Origin: an uncultured Prevotella sp.
GTDB taxonomy: Bacteria > Bacteroidota > Bacteroidia > Bacteroidales > Bacteroidaceae
Reading direction: 5' to 3'
Assembly: GCA_946183985.1 (NCBI GenBank)
Contig: CAMHDT010000003.1
Location: 1-54,387 of the forward strand
DNA: 54,387 bases
Part shown: positions 1 to 9,122 of the stretch, piece after piece
Position numbering within the stretch: position 1 is the stretch's first letter
Layout: each line of letters begins with the position of its first letter
Translations under genes and position numbers: made by a program
Notes under the pieces: model-generated
The model's input: only the letters and a program-made list of their open reading frames with translations
What the model was told of the DNA's origin: nothing
Databases searched by the model: none

Positions 1-125
1 TTCGTCATTCGTCAAAAACCATTCGTCCATTCGTCATTCGTCAAAAACCATTCGTCTTTCGTCATTCGTCAAAAACCATTCGTCTTTCGTCATTCGTCAA
101 TCCCCATCCGTCCATTCGTCAAAAA
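1..125. repeat. Tandem ATTCGTC-type repeat tract
   Basis: The tract is built from 7-bp words close to ATTCGTC, with CAAAAACC joining blocks of about 28 bp. Three to four blocks are visible and the array continues off the left edge. There are no unique spacers between the copies, so it is a tandem repeat and not a CRISPR array. It lies outside any gene and belongs to the same kind of short-period spacer repeat seen at many other junctions in this window. Confidence 0.85.
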
Positions 126-251
126 TAAAAACAGCAGCCGGTATTCGCATACGGGCTGCTGTAAGCATTAGTTTTTTACCATAACTAATCAGTTTCGAAT
201 AAACCAACTACTAACTAACAACTAAACTATTACTATGAAAAAAATCAATTA
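121..251 (-). ncRNA. Candidate small RNA or transcribed leader
   Basis: On the minus strand a -7-like element TACTTTTGC (266-258) is followed by about 130 nt without an open frame. That stretch has a 7-bp hairpin (ATTAGTT 167-173 with AACTAAT 183-189) and then a strong hairpin (131-162) followed by a T-rich tract running to about 121. Promoter, two hairpins and a U-run make a plausible free-standing small RNA. It could equally be the leader or attenuator of a gene beyond the left edge. No RNA family was recognised and no clear -33 element is seen. Confidence 0.3.
131..162 (-). terminator. Strong hairpin with U-tract on the minus strand
   Basis: ACAGCAGCC (131-139) pairs perfectly with GGCTGCTGT (154-162), and an inner GTAT/ATAC pair closes a TCGC loop. 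On the minus strand the stem is followed at once by TTTTTATTTTT, the form of an intrinsic terminator. On the plus strand the nearest T-run (GTTTTTT at 171) is 8 nt away, so termination there is less likely. Confidence 0.65.
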
Positions 252-257
252 ACTGCT

Positions 258-266
258 GCAAAAGTA
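258..266 (-). promoter_or_regulatory. Possible -7 element (TACTTTTGC)
   Basis: TACTTTTGC on the minus strand matches the Bacteroidetes -7 consensus TAnnTTTGC. No TTTG is present 19-20 nt upstream, so only half of the promoter is supported. It would drive the short transcript ending at the 131-162 hairpin. Confidence 0.3.
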
Positions 267-381
267 CATCTTTTTTATCATGTATCCTATCACAGGCGTT
301 TCGTTTCTTTTTTTCTATGTAGCAAAAGAAGGACAAAACACAGAAAAAGCAAAAAAATAAACAACAAGAAAGAGTATGGAG

Positions 382-419
382 AAAAGAAAAAGGCCTACTT
401 ACGCAGGCCTTTTTCTTTT
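382..419 (-). terminator. Intrinsic terminator of the fasciclin/SusCD operon
   Basis: A perfect 15-bp stem (382-396 with 405-419, core AGGCCT flanked by A-rich/T-rich arms) closes the 8-nt loop ACTTACGC. It lies about 17 bp beyond the stop of the last SusD gene. The arms give U-runs on both strands, so it could work in both directions. It marks the end of the seven-gene minus-strand operon. Confidence 0.85.
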
Positions 420-435
420 TTTTTGACTCGAGTCC

Positions 436-2184
436 TTATCTCAGGGGCAGATACCAGTTCTGCTTATCCATGAGCAGGGTGCGGAGGTTCTCGTCGACCT
501 CGCCATTGCGGCGCGAGATAGGATCGGCCAGATAGGCGGGATCGTTGCGGCGGAGGGCCACACGCATCAGGTCGTAGTAGCGATAGCCTTCGAAGGCACC
601 CTCAAGGGCCATCTCGGTGATAATCATATCCTCGACCAGAGGTATCTGATAGGCCAGGGTGTCAGCACGGCTTGCCAGTTCCTCCGTAGGCTGTGGCACA
701 TCATATTCCTTGTTGCACTGGGCATCGCCCGAGCCATAGGAGTGGATGCCGATGGTGTTCGTCTTGATGAAGACAGCCGGGTCGAACTTGATGAGGTCGC
801 CGGCAGCCTCCTGCTCCTGTGCATCGACATAGAGGTCGATATTATCCTGACACATGCCATACTTCAGAATCAGCATGGCCGACTGAGGATAGCCTGCACG
901 GTTGAGAGCCTCGGCATAGCGCAGGTAGACCATGGTACGACGATAGGTGATGATGCGCTCAGTCCAGAACTTGTTAATAGTCTGATAGATGGATGCATAC
1001 TCCGAATAGTCATCCTGACCACCAGTAGAGTGCTCGCTGAAATTAGAATAGAAGCGGAGGTCGCCCACCAGGATATCATCGGTGTAGCCCGTACGCGGTG
1101 CTGCGACGGTGTCCTTGCTGGTGCCGTCGTCGCCGCTATACTCGAACACGAAAGTCTGGTCGGCCGAGATACGGCGCATGCCCTTTGATGGAATCACCTG
1201 ATTATAGTAGCGGTTTTCCCTTGTAGACTCAAAGATGTTTTCCAGGTCGCTGATATAGCCGTCGAACACCTGTTTTTCCATAGGAATGTAACTAATCCAC
1301 TCGGCGCTGCTCGTAGTAAAGTAGTTCTGAATCTGCGGGGTGGTAAACTCCAGCGGATTATTCCAGGTGATGCGGTTACCCGTCCGGAGGGTTACCGGGT
1401 TCTTCCTGTCGTTGAGGAAACTGTTATACCAGCGGGCGGCATCCTCATAGCGTCCGGCCCAGAGGCAGAGGTCGCCCAGCAGGGGACGCATGGGAATGAA
1501 GTACTCCTTGGAATCCTCACCAGTACGGATGGAACCGAAGTCAGGCTGCTCAACAAGTGCATAGGGAGTGAGGTCGTTGATGAAGAACTTGCAGATCTCC
1601 TCAATGCTCTTCCTGGGCTGTTGCATGGCTTCCTCGGCAGCACGCTCGGTCATGAGCGGCTCTGTGACGAGGGGCACCTTGCCATAGGCCTTTGCCAGTT
1701 CGAGGTAGGTCCATGCCCGGAAGGCTTTCACCACGGCATACTCGTTCTCGAAGAGATGGCGTCCACGGCGCTGCATGGCCGTGTCGGCATGGGCCAGATA
1801 ATAGTTGCAGTTGTTGATGACGGCATAGTAGTCGCTCACACGGTTGTACTTGTTATCGCGGATGTTTCCATCGGCATCGAGGAAATCGAAGTCGGCCAGC
1901 GACTTCAGGTCGGCATTGGCAGCACTGGTGGTAGCCACCAGGTCGCTGCGCAACTCGCCCAGCAGAACGACGCGGTCGGCGATGACCTGCATGCGGTTGA
2001 TGATGCCCAGCACGCTGTATACCGAGTCGGTGGGATGATTGAGCGTGTTGTCTTTCTCATACTCCACCATCTCTGAGTCGGTATCAAGGACATCGGCGCA
2101 GCCTGTCATTCCAATAACCAACAAACAACAACCAATAGCCGTGATTGTATTGGTCATCTTCTTTATAATTGATAACTTTTTCAT
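436..2184 (-). CDS. SusD/RagB-family nutrient-binding outer membrane lipoprotein (second pair)
   Basis: This is a surface lipoprotein that would sit as a lid on its SusC partner and bind the ligand before import. The ATG at 2184 gives 582 residues; a longer frame begins with TTG at 2199, inside a spacer repeat, and is not preferred. The N-terminus is a lipoprotein signal ending in the lipobox MTGC, followed by the helical SusD-like fold. Near the C-terminus an EGYRYYDLMR motif is typical of the family. It is the last gene of the operon, 36 bp after its SusC, and a strong terminator follows. Its signal-peptide DNA resembles that of the fasciclin gene ending at 5403, although the mature proteins are unrelated. 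The ligand is unknown. Confidence 0.92.
   Translation of the reverse strand: MKKLSIIKKMTNTITAIGCCLLVIGMTGCADVLDTDSEMVEYEKDNTLNHPTDSVYSVLGIINRMQVIADRVVLLGELRSDLVATTSAANADLKSLADFDFLDADGNIRDNKYNRVSDYYAVINNCNYYLAHADTAMQRRGRHLFENEYAVVKAFRAWTYLELAKAYGKVPLVTEPLMTERAAEEAMQQPRKSIEEICKFFINDLTPYALVEQPDFGSIRTGEDSKEYFIPMRPLLGDLCLWAGRYEDAARWYNSFLNDRKNPVTLRTGNRITWNNPLEFTTPQIQNYFTTSSAEWISYIPMEKQVFDGYISDLENIFESTRENRYYNQVIPSKGMRRISADQTFVFEYSGDDGTSKDTVAAPRTGYTDDILVGDLRFYSNFSEHSTGGQDDYSEYASIYQTINKFWTERIITYRRTMVYLRYAEALNRAGYPQSAMLILKYGMCQDNIDLYVDAQEQEAAGDLIKFDPAVFIKTNTIGIHSYGSGDAQCNKEYDVPQPTEELASRADTLAYQIPLVEDMIITEMALEGAFEGYRYYDLMRVALRRNDPAYLADPISRRNGEVDENLRTLLMDKQNWYLPLR
2112..2172. repeat. Leader cassette copy 1 (start of SusD gene)
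   Basis: These 61 bp match 6977-7037 at 52 of 61 positions by eye. Both copies encode a lipoprotein signal region with the shared pattern TIT-IG-C-LV. One copy begins a SusD gene and the other a fasciclin gene, so the similarity is in the leader only. Confidence 0.7.
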
Positions 2185-2219
2185 TTTTTCAATGTTCAAT
2201 TTACAATGGTCAATATTGC
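2185..2219. repeat. 7-bp spacer repeat, 5 copies
   Basis: Words TTTTTCA, ATGTTCA, ATTTACA, ATGGTCA and ATATTGC follow one another with a strict 7-bp period. They fill the spacer between the SusC stop (2221) and the SusD start (2184) almost exactly. Confidence 0.7.
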
Positions 2220-2220
2220 A

Positions 2221-5200
2221 TTACAGGTTGATATTCACACCCAGCGAGAACGAACGGCCCGTTGCCAGCAAGCCGCGGTCGATGCCCTGCGAGAGAGCCG
2301 ACGACGACATGGCGCAGTTGGGATCGCTGCCCAGATAGCGCGTCAGGGTGAAGAGGTTGGTGGCGTTGCCCCAGATGGTGATGCCCTGCAGATAGGTGCT
2401 CTGGATGGGCAGGCTGTAACTGAGGGTCACGCTGCTGAGACGCAGGTAACTGCCATCCTCAATCCAGCGGTCGCTAAAGCGTGAGTTGCCCATCGGATCA
2501 GTGTAGGTGGCACGGGGAACGTCAGTCGGCTGACCCTCGGTGTTCCAGCGTGCCTTCATGGCAGTGGTCTGGTTGAGGAAATAGGTGCCACCCTCGAGGA
2601 GTGAACGCTGATAGTTGTACACATCGTTGCCCAACGAGTAGTTCATCACGGCCTGCAAGGTGAAGTGCCTGTAGTTGAGTTTGGTGTAGATGTTGCCGTA
2701 GATGTCGGGGTTGGGGTTGCCGATGACCATGCGGTCGGCCTCGTCGATGAGGTGGTTGCCGTCGAGGTCAACAAAGCGCATGTCGCCAGCCTCGAAAGGC
2801 TTATAGTCGCCATTGGTCTGGCGGACGGCGAGGTTGGCATCCAAGGCCTCCTGCGTGGTGGTGAAGACACCGTCGGTCTTATAGCCGTAGAACAGGCCCA
2901 CGGGCTGTCCCACCTTGGTGAGGATGGTGGCCCCGTAGATATCGGTCTCGATAGGACGGTCGTTGTCGGGCAAAGCCGTCACCTTATTATTATAGTGTCC
3001 GGCAGAAGCACCGAGTTCCCATCCGAAGTTCTTCAGGGCCATCACCTTCCAGCCTACACTGACGTCGAAGCCTGCATTCTCCAGTTTGCCGGCATTGCTC
3101 CAGTTCTGCTCCAGGCCGCTGGTCCATGCCAACTGACGGAGCGAGAGGAGGTTGCTGGTCCAACTCTTGAAGAGGTTGAGACGCACGTTGAGGCGGTTGT
3201 TGAGGAAGTTGCCCTCAAGACCGGCGGTGAGACGGTTGGTGGTCTCCCACTGCAGCGAGGTGTTGCCGATGTTGCCGATAATCTTGCTCACGGCCTGCTC
3301 GCCGAGCATACGCTTGGCAATGAAGTAAGAGCGTGAAGCGGTAAAGTCGACATCGTCGTTGCCCGTCATGTCGAAACCGACATTCAGACGCAAGTAGTCG
3401 ATGCCCTTGACACCGGCCAGCCACTTCTCGTTGGTCATGACCCAAGCCCCCTCGACACTGGGGAAGAGGCCCCACACGGTGCCGAAGAGGTCGAGGCCGT
3501 CGGCATCCTCGCCAAAGCGCGATGAAGCCTCGGCCGAAACGCCGGCATTGACATAGTAGCGGTCGGCATAACTATAGTCGGCCAGAGCATACCAGGTGAT
3601 GTCGCGTGTCTTGTCGTCGGCACCGCCAGTGGTTTTGAACCGGAGCGACGACGACCTGTTCGGCGTCTTGTCGTTACCCGAGTTGTAGCCACGCTGTGTG
3701 GTGAGTTCGTAGTCGCTGCTGGTATAGCGCATGCCTGCGTTGACATTGATGGCGTGTGCACCATAGGTGTTCTTCCAGTTGACACGGGTGTCGCTCTGGA
3801 TAGCAGTCTGGCGGGCAGCCATACCTTGTGCGATGTTATTCAGTTTCACATCCTCGCCAAGACCGTCGACCACAAACTGTGGCACGCCCTGCAGGGGAAG
3901 ATAGTAGTTCTCGTTGGTGTTCACCAGCGACAGCACGAAGTGCTCGCTCAGCGACAGGTGACGGTTGAACTGATACTTCGGTGTGACGGCGAAGGTGATG
4001 AGACGGTTACCAAAGGAGTTACGGTTGTCGCCGTCGCCATACTTCAGGATGCTGAGGGGGTTGGCCAGACGACCGCGGCCCTGGAACAGGTACACACCAC
4101 TGCTGTTTTGCAGATAGTCATCGGCCTCAGCGAGATAGTGGCTCAGGTTGCCATGCTTGTCGTAAGCATATTGCGAGAGGAACGGTGCCTTGGTCAGGCC
4201 GAGGAAACTGGTAGAAGTAATGACATTGCCAAGGGGATCCTCGGGTGCGCCGTCGTCGCGGAGGTCACGGTCCACATCGCTGTAACTGGCATCGAAGCGC
4301 ACATTCAGTTTGTTGGTAATGATGATATCGGAGTTCAGGCGCATGTTGAAACGCGAGAAGTCGTTGCCCTTCAGCGTGGCCTCGCCCAGCGAATAGCCCA
4401 CAGAAAGGTTGTAGGATGCAGCATCGTCACCACCCTGCACGTTGATGCCATAGTTCTGCGAGAAGGCATTGTCGTAGACCAGTTCGCTCCAGTCGGTGTT
4501 GTTGTGATACTGGTTGTAATAATAATAGGTAGGCTCGCTGTTGAGGTAGCGCATCTTGCTCATGGCATTGGGGTTCATGCGTCCCGTGAGCAGTTCGGTG
4601 GTATAGAGGCGATAGTCCTCGGCACCCATCATCTGCGGCAGACGGGGCGTGAGTTCGTAGCGGCCGTTGACGGTCACATCGATCTTGGTGGCCATGGACT
4701 TGTTGCGCTTGGTCTTGATGACAACGACGCCGTTGGCACCCTTGGCACCATAGAGGGCCGTACCGTTCTTCAACACGGTGACGGTCTCGATGTCGTTGAC
4801 ATTGATGTTGGCCAGCATGTTATTGAAATAGCCGTCGTGAATCATCTCGCGTGCATACTGCATGTCCATGATCACATCGTCGATGACGATGAGGGGCTGG
4901 GCATTGGCATTGAGCGAGTTGATGCCCTCGATGAGCATGATATTGCCCATGCCGGGAATGGCGCTACGGCCCATGGAACGCACATCAGCACCCAGTTGCT
5001 GGGCAATGAGGGGGTCGATGCTCACCTCGGCATTGTTGGCGAAATCGCTGGCCTCAGCACTGATGGCAGCGCCAATAGAACGCTTGTAGGTCTCGGCGAA
5101 CGCGCTGCTATAGAGATTGGCATTGGCCTTACCGTCGGCAATGGCGGTCTGCTGAAGGTTATAACCATCAACACGCATCAGCACCGAACGGGTATAGTCG

Positions 5201-5400
5201 GGCACTTTCAGTTCGTAGCGGCCCTCCTCATCGGTCATCGTCGTCTGTCGCTGACTGCCATAGGCCGACACGATGACACCTGCCAGGGGCTGGCCTGTGG
5301 CGGCATCGACGACATGACCGGTAACGGTTTTCATATTTTCCTGTGCTGCCAGCGACAGTGTGGCCAGCAACATGACTGCAGATAATATATACTTCTTCAT
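2221..5400 (-). CDS. SusC/RagA-family TonB-linked outer membrane transporter (second pair)
   Basis: A 1059-residue TonB-dependent transporter that imports ligand captured by its SusD partner across the outer membrane. Order of parts: Sec signal (about 1-19), a CarboxypepD_reg-like beta-sandwich (about 23-95, motif VTGHVVDAATGQPLAGV), a plug domain (to about 235, ending NGVVVIKTKR) and a long beta-barrel. The plug reads MLIEGINSLNAN...PLIVIDD where most SusC proteins, including the other one in this operon, have LRG...PLIVVDG. It may therefore be a divergent subtype. It starts 2 bp after the stop of the fasciclin gene upstream, which suggests translational coupling. Confidence 0.95.
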   Translation of the reverse strand: MKKYILSAVMLLATLSLAAQENMKTVTGHVVDAATGQPLAGVIVSAYGSQRQTTMTDEEGRYELKVPDYTRSVLMRVDGYNLQQTAIADGKANANLYSSAFAETYKRSIGAAISAEASDFANNAEVSIDPLIAQQLGADVRSMGRSAIPGMGNIMLIEGINSLNANAQPLIVIDDVIMDMQYAREMIHDGYFNNMLANINVNDIETVTVLKNGTALYGAKGANGVVVIKTKRNKSMATKIDVTVNGRYELTPRLPQMMGAEDYRLYTTELLTGRMNPNAMSKMRYLNSEPTYYYYNQYHNNTDWSELVYDNAFSQNYGINVQGGDDAASYNLSVGYSLGEATLKGNDFSRFNMRLNSDIIITNKLNVRFDASYSDVDRDLRDDGAPEDPLGNVITSTSFLGLTKAPFLSQYAYDKHGNLSHYLAEADDYLQNSSGVYLFQGRGRLANPLSILKYGDGDNRNSFGNRLITFAVTPKYQFNRHLSLSEHFVLSLVNTNENYYLPLQGVPQFVVDGLGEDVKLNNIAQGMAARQTAIQSDTRVNWKNTYGAHAINVNAGMRYTSSDYELTTQRGYNSGNDKTPNRSSSLRFKTTGGADDKTRDITWYALADYSYADRYYVNAGVSAEASSRFGEDADGLDLFGTVWGLFPSVEGAWVMTNEKWLAGVKGIDYLRLNVGFDMTGNDDVDFTASRSYFIAKRMLGEQAVSKIIGNIGNTSLQWETTNRLTAGLEGNFLNNRLNVRLNLFKSWTSNLLSLRQLAWTSGLEQNWSNAGKLENAGFDVSVGWKVMALKNFGWELGASAGHYNNKVTALPDNDRPIETDIYGATILTKVGQPVGLFYGYKTDGVFTTTQEALDANLAVRQTNGDYKPFEAGDMRFVDLDGNHLIDEADRMVIGNPNPDIYGNIYTKLNYRHFTLQAVMNYSLGNDVYNYQRSLLEGGTYFLNQTTAMKARWNTEGQPTDVPRATYTDPMGNSRFSDRWIEDGSYLRLSSVTLSYSLPIQSTYLQGITIWGNATNLFTLTRYLGSDPNCAMSSSALSQGIDRGLLATGRSFSLGVNINL

Positions 5401-5402
5401 AG

Positions 5403-7049
5403 TTATTCGGCTTTAGAGTTTTTAGGACGGAGATAGATGCAGTCAAGATACATCTCACGCGAGTACTTCTTATTCTCCAACGCTCCGATAGAGCACTGAA
5501 TCTTAATGGTTGCCTTGACATCATCCAGTCCATAACTGCTGGTGGGGAAATGGAAGTCTTTTGCCACCCAAACGGTGTCGACCTTTTCTGGATCGGTACT
5601 GAACTGGGTGTTGTTGCAGGTAAAGGTCTTGTTCGTTCCATTCTCATCAACATAACCGATGGTGGCACGGAACTTGTTAGGACGGGCATTGGCCAGACCT
5701 GCCACCGCACGCGGCAGGATGACAACACCGATATCATAGTTGCCTGAGAGACAACTGTTGATACGGAAGGTCATCTCCCAGTTGGAGGTGTTCTTCTCGG
5801 GAACAATCTGCAGATAGCCGTTGTTTGAAATGCTGTCGGCCACCTCGCGACGGCCCTTGTAGGTGCAAGCCACATCCTCACCGTACTTGAGCCATGTGTT
5901 TTCGGCCTCTACCCACAGGTCGGTGAAGTAGGTCTGCGTGGGATCGAAGGGCCACTCGTCGACCTTGTAGAGCACACCATTGCTGCACGGATAAGGTGTA
6001 GCGTTGCTGAGGATGCCGCCATTGGCAAAGGGCTGCTTGAACACATGGTAGATGGGACGTCCGGCGAGATAGGACTTGCGCCAGTTGAGGTAAGGCACCG
6101 AGATGAGCGAGTCATTGACAGACTTCTGGTCGGTCATGTTATAGACGGCATCGATGAGCAGGGAACGGGTTGCATAGCGCTGCTGCAGTGAGTCGCGCTT
6201 CAGCACGCTGCTATCGTAGACGAAATACGATGAAGCCTCGGCATAGGCCTTCTGCCAGCCGGCAGTGGTAGGAGCCACCACCCAGTAGGTAGAGTCCTCG
6301 GCATTGATGAGACCGATGTCCCACAACAGGCGGTTGCGCTCGATGACCACCGAGTCCACATAGACGGGCACGCCCTCGACCATGCCACTCGACACAGAGG
6401 CGTCGGCATCGAAATAGTCTTCCTCGTACTGGCGGAGGAGGGCACCGATAGAGAACATATCAGGCAGGTCGCTCAGGGCCTCATACAGGTTGTACTGATA
6501 AGGCAGCGGCTCCTGCACCACATGGAGCACACCATTGGCGGTGTGGCAGTTGCCTTCGACAACCGGCACCCCTGCAATGGAATCCGCATTCATTTCGATA
6601 TGCTTGGCATTCATGAACAGCACCGACTGTCCAGTGGCCGTCAGCGAACTGGCCGAACGCGAGATATGGTTGAGCACAAACGATTTCTCAACCACCGAGT
6701 CGCCCTGGTTGGTCTGCACCAACGCGATGAGCGAGTCGGCATTGAACGATCCGTTGACGGGGGCCACGACGGTGAACATCTGTCCGCCATTGAGCAGGTC
6801 GGCATAACTCACCGAGGTCTTCTTGTGCATGCGGAACACCTTGGTCTCCTCCAGCACAGCGCAGAAATCGCTCAGGCATGTGTCCTGCTTCATCTGCTGC
6901 CAGAGCGAGAAGCCGCTGCCACCCTTGGCCGTAGAAGCCTCATAGTGGTCGTCCCAGTCAGAGCAGGCACCCGCCACAACAACCAACGAACAATAACCAA
7001 TAACCGTTATTGTACTGGTCAGTTTCTTTATCATTGACTGTATATTCAT
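5403..7049 (-). CDS. Fasciclin (FAS1) domain lipoprotein, 548 aa
   Basis: A predicted outer-membrane lipoprotein with a lipobox ending VAGAC. Two FAS1-like units are suggested by FTVVAPVNGSF together with TANGVLHVVQ in the first half, and by YWVVAPTTAGW with a later SNGVLYKVDEWPF. The last third is a separate beta-rich region with no recognised catalytic motif. FAS1 domains usually mediate adhesion or binding. Placement between another fasciclin gene and a SusC gene 2 bp downstream suggests an accessory surface protein of the import complex. Initiation could be at 7049 or at the in-frame ATG at 7034. The substrate cannot be told from the sequence. Confidence 0.8.
   Translation of the reverse strand: MNIQSMIKKLTSTITVIGYCSLVVVAGACSDWDDHYEASTAKGGSGFSLWQQMKQDTCLSDFCAVLEETKVFRMHKKTSVSYADLLNGGQMFTVVAPVNGSFNADSLIALVQTNQGDSVVEKSFVLNHISRSASSLTATGQSVLFMNAKHIEMNADSIAGVPVVEGNCHTANGVLHVVQEPLPYQYNLYEALSDLPDMFSIGALLRQYEEDYFDADASVSSGMVEGVPVYVDSVVIERNRLLWDIGLINAEDSTYWVVAPTTAGWQKAYAEASSYFVYDSSVLKRDSLQQRYATRSLLIDAVYNMTDQKSVNDSLISVPYLNWRKSYLAGRPIYHVFKQPFANGGILSNATPYPCSNGVLYKVDEWPFDPTQTYFTDLWVEAENTWLKYGEDVACTYKGRREVADSISNNGYLQIVPEKNTSNWEMTFRINSCLSGNYDIGVVILPRAVAGLANARPNKFRATIGYVDENGTNKTFTCNNTQFSTDPEKVDTVWVAKDFHFPTSSYGLDDVKATIKIQCSIGALENKKYSREMYLDCIYLRPKNSKAE
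6977..7037. repeat. Leader cassette copy 2 (start of fasciclin gene)
   Basis: This is the partner of 2112-2172, with 52 of 61 positions the same by eye. It covers the start and signal-peptide coding region of the 548-residue fasciclin lipoprotein. Confidence 0.7.
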
Positions 7050-7089
7050 TCTTTACAAATGTTTATTGTTAAACGTTTATTGATGATTG

Positions 7090-9078
7090 TTAGTGCGTAT
7101 CTTCGCCCTCAGGACGGCCGTAGATGCTCTTCGGACAGAACTCGAGGTAGTCGAAGGTCCAATAGCGGTCGGGATCGTCAAGCACCTGACGGAAACGCAG
7201 GTAATAGGTCTTCTCTGAATCCAGATAGGTGGTGGTGAGGATGCGACGGAGGTTCCAACTGTTGCCACGCAGCGGGTGGTCGGCACCGCCAGAACGGTAA
7301 CTGTCCATGGCCTTCATGTAGCCGCGGTTGTGCATGGCCTTGTCGTTGGCCTGATTCTCTTCTTCGTCCTCGGTGTCTTCTGTCCATCCAATGTAAGGCA
7401 CGGCATTGGGGTCGGTACCATATTCGCAGAGTGAGACAGGAATGCCGCAGGGCTCATTGTTCAGATAGGTCTGAATGACGCCACGCTCCTCGTTGGCCGT
7501 ATAGCCCAGACGAATCTCATAGGTGCCTGACGGCATGGGAGGCAGTTTGACGGTGACATCGAACACACCACTCACACACACGGCATTGGCCTGATAAGAG
7601 TTCCAGTAGTTCACATCGCTGTGCACACCCACGTAGGTCTCGTCAGTAACAGTCCAGTTGGTAATATACTTCTGCTTGAAGCCGGTAAGGATGTCCTCGC
7701 CATAACGGCCACGGCCATTCTCATTCATGAAGTCGGGGCTCAGCGTGGTGGCATCAATACGGATGCGGCAGTTGAGCACATTGTCGCGCACTTCGGTAGA
7801 ATAAGCCAGAATGTCGTCGAGATAGTGATAGACGCCATTGAGAGCGTTCTGGTCGACAGAACCGGACTCTGAGGGCGACAGCACCTTGACGCCACGGACG
7901 GTGTAATCATCCTGATGGCCCTTACGGTTGATGAACAGACCGGCAGACGGGCCGGCAAAGCGCATGAGCGTGCCCTTAGCCATGGTCTCGTAGAATTCCT
8001 CAGGATCGGTAATGTCGGTGAGCCAGCACGCAGAACGGGTCTCACCAGAAGTAACCCATGAGTTATACTGACCAATGCGGTCGAGCATGTGATAACTAAT
8101 GAAACGGTTGAGCGGGTTCTTGCGGTTCTTGAAGTCATCGTCATAGAGACCGGCATCCTGCGGATAGGTCTCATCATAGATTTGCTTGGCATAAGCAGCC
8201 AGTTGCTGCACGGTGGTGATGCCGTAGCGGGCATACACCGAGTCGGGCTCGGCGAAGACCGTGTACTTGAAGTAGCGCTTTTCGGGCCAGAACGAGCGGG
8301 TAAACTTCTCTGAACCAGAGGTACAGCGTACCATAAAACCGGTATGTACGGAGTCGGGCGAGCACGAATAAGTCTTATCCTCAAAGCGTGCAATGGAGTC
8401 GGCCATGCCTGTGAGGCGGAGTGCCTGGCTGAAGAGGGTGAGCGACGAGTCGGCCTCAATCTTGTCGGCAAGCAGGTCTTTGCTGGCGGTGATGACATTG
8501 TCAAGCACGTGTACCACACCATTGGTGACCGAGTCGTTGTACTCCACCATGCGTGCAGTCTTATTAATAAAATAGACCGCCTTGTTGTTGTTGTTCACAT
8601 CAGAGTCGCTCGACAACACGATATAGGCATCGAGCATGTTGAGTTCGGGCAGAGCACCCTCGGAAATATCCGTGGTATAGAACTCACCCCTCTTGATGAT
8701 GTGCGTGCGGGCCAGCGTGTCGCAGAGACCAACGGGCAGGTCTTCAACGCTGCTATAGCCGTTCTTCTGCAGATAGCGCTGGATGCCCTCGTTGTTAGGT
8801 GCAAAGAGAGTGTATCTGAGCAGACCGGCAGTGCTGTAGGAGCCATAGGTTGACAGCATCGAGAAATAGGGGGTCTTCTTCAGGATGGCCGTAAAATCGC
8901 TGAACTCCTCGGGACGCTCTTCCAGGAACTCGGCAGCCGTGAGTTTGGTGGACTGATAATAGTTCTGAGGCACAGAATCGTCATTGTCCACGCATGAAGT
9001 GAGCACTACACTCGACGATAACTGACAAATGATAAATGATAAACCTATCAAAAGTCGTTTGTTTATCTTAGTAATCAT
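7090..9078 (-). CDS. Fasciclin (FAS1) domain lipoprotein, 662 aa
   Basis: A predicted surface lipoprotein with a signal peptide ending in lipobox LTSC (Cys29). FAS1 signatures are YTLFAPNNEGI and TNGVVHVLDNVI in the first unit, and YTVFAEPDSVY with NGVYHYLDDILAY in the second. The C-terminal part (after about 440) is beta-rich and may belong to the DUF5108-type regions found with Bacteroidetes fasciclin proteins; that assignment is from memory of the family. It sits 33 bp after SusD and 40 bp before the next fasciclin gene. The first 19 codons and the 5' leader are nearly identical to those of the SusC gene starting at 14134, which is odd for unrelated products. Confidence 0.82.
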   Translation of the reverse strand: MITKINKRLLIGLSFIICQLSSSVVLTSCVDNDDSVPQNYYQSTKLTAAEFLEERPEEFSDFTAILKKTPYFSMLSTYGSYSTAGLLRYTLFAPNNEGIQRYLQKNGYSSVEDLPVGLCDTLARTHIIKRGEFYTTDISEGALPELNMLDAYIVLSSDSDVNNNNKAVYFINKTARMVEYNDSVTNGVVHVLDNVITASKDLLADKIEADSSLTLFSQALRLTGMADSIARFEDKTYSCSPDSVHTGFMVRCTSGSEKFTRSFWPEKRYFKYTVFAEPDSVYARYGITTVQQLAAYAKQIYDETYPQDAGLYDDDFKNRKNPLNRFISYHMLDRIGQYNSWVTSGETRSACWLTDITDPEEFYETMAKGTLMRFAGPSAGLFINRKGHQDDYTVRGVKVLSPSESGSVDQNALNGVYHYLDDILAYSTEVRDNVLNCRIRIDATTLSPDFMNENGRGRYGEDILTGFKQKYITNWTVTDETYVGVHSDVNYWNSYQANAVCVSGVFDVTVKLPPMPSGTYEIRLGYTANEERGVIQTYLNNEPCGIPVSLCEYGTDPNAVPYIGWTEDTEDEEENQANDKAMHNRGYMKAMDSYRSGGADHPLRGNSWNLRRILTTTYLDSEKTYYLRFRQVLDDPDRYWTFDYLEFCPKSIYGRPEGEDTH

Positions 9079-9095
9079 AATTTTCTGTTTTCAAT
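9023..9095. repeat. Start cassette copy A (fasciclin gene)
   Basis: These 73 bp match 14079-14151 with only two differences (at 9062 and 9087). They span the spacer, start codon and first 19 codons. Within them, 7-bp words (TTATCAT type on the minus strand) encode part of the hydrophobic core of the signal peptide. Confidence 0.85.
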
Positions 9096-9122
9096 CTTCA
9101 ATTTTCATTCTTCAATTTGTCA
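9088..9122. repeat. 7-bp spacer repeat, 5 copies
   Basis: Words TTTTCAA, TCTTCAA, TTTTCAT, TCTTCAA and TTTGTCA are arranged with a strict 7-bp period. The SusD stop codon (9112-9114) lies inside the array, so the last residues of SusD (ELTN) are encoded at its edge. Confidence 0.8.

Noticed and set aside
1..125. Repeats resembling a CRISPR array
   Set aside because: Copies are tandem and degenerate with a 7-bp internal period and no unique spacers, and no cas genes are in the window.
3754..5385. A 543-codon open frame on the plus strand
   Set aside because: It lies antisense within the SusC gene, whose frame has clear domains. The antisense product has no recognisable motif and results from codon bias.
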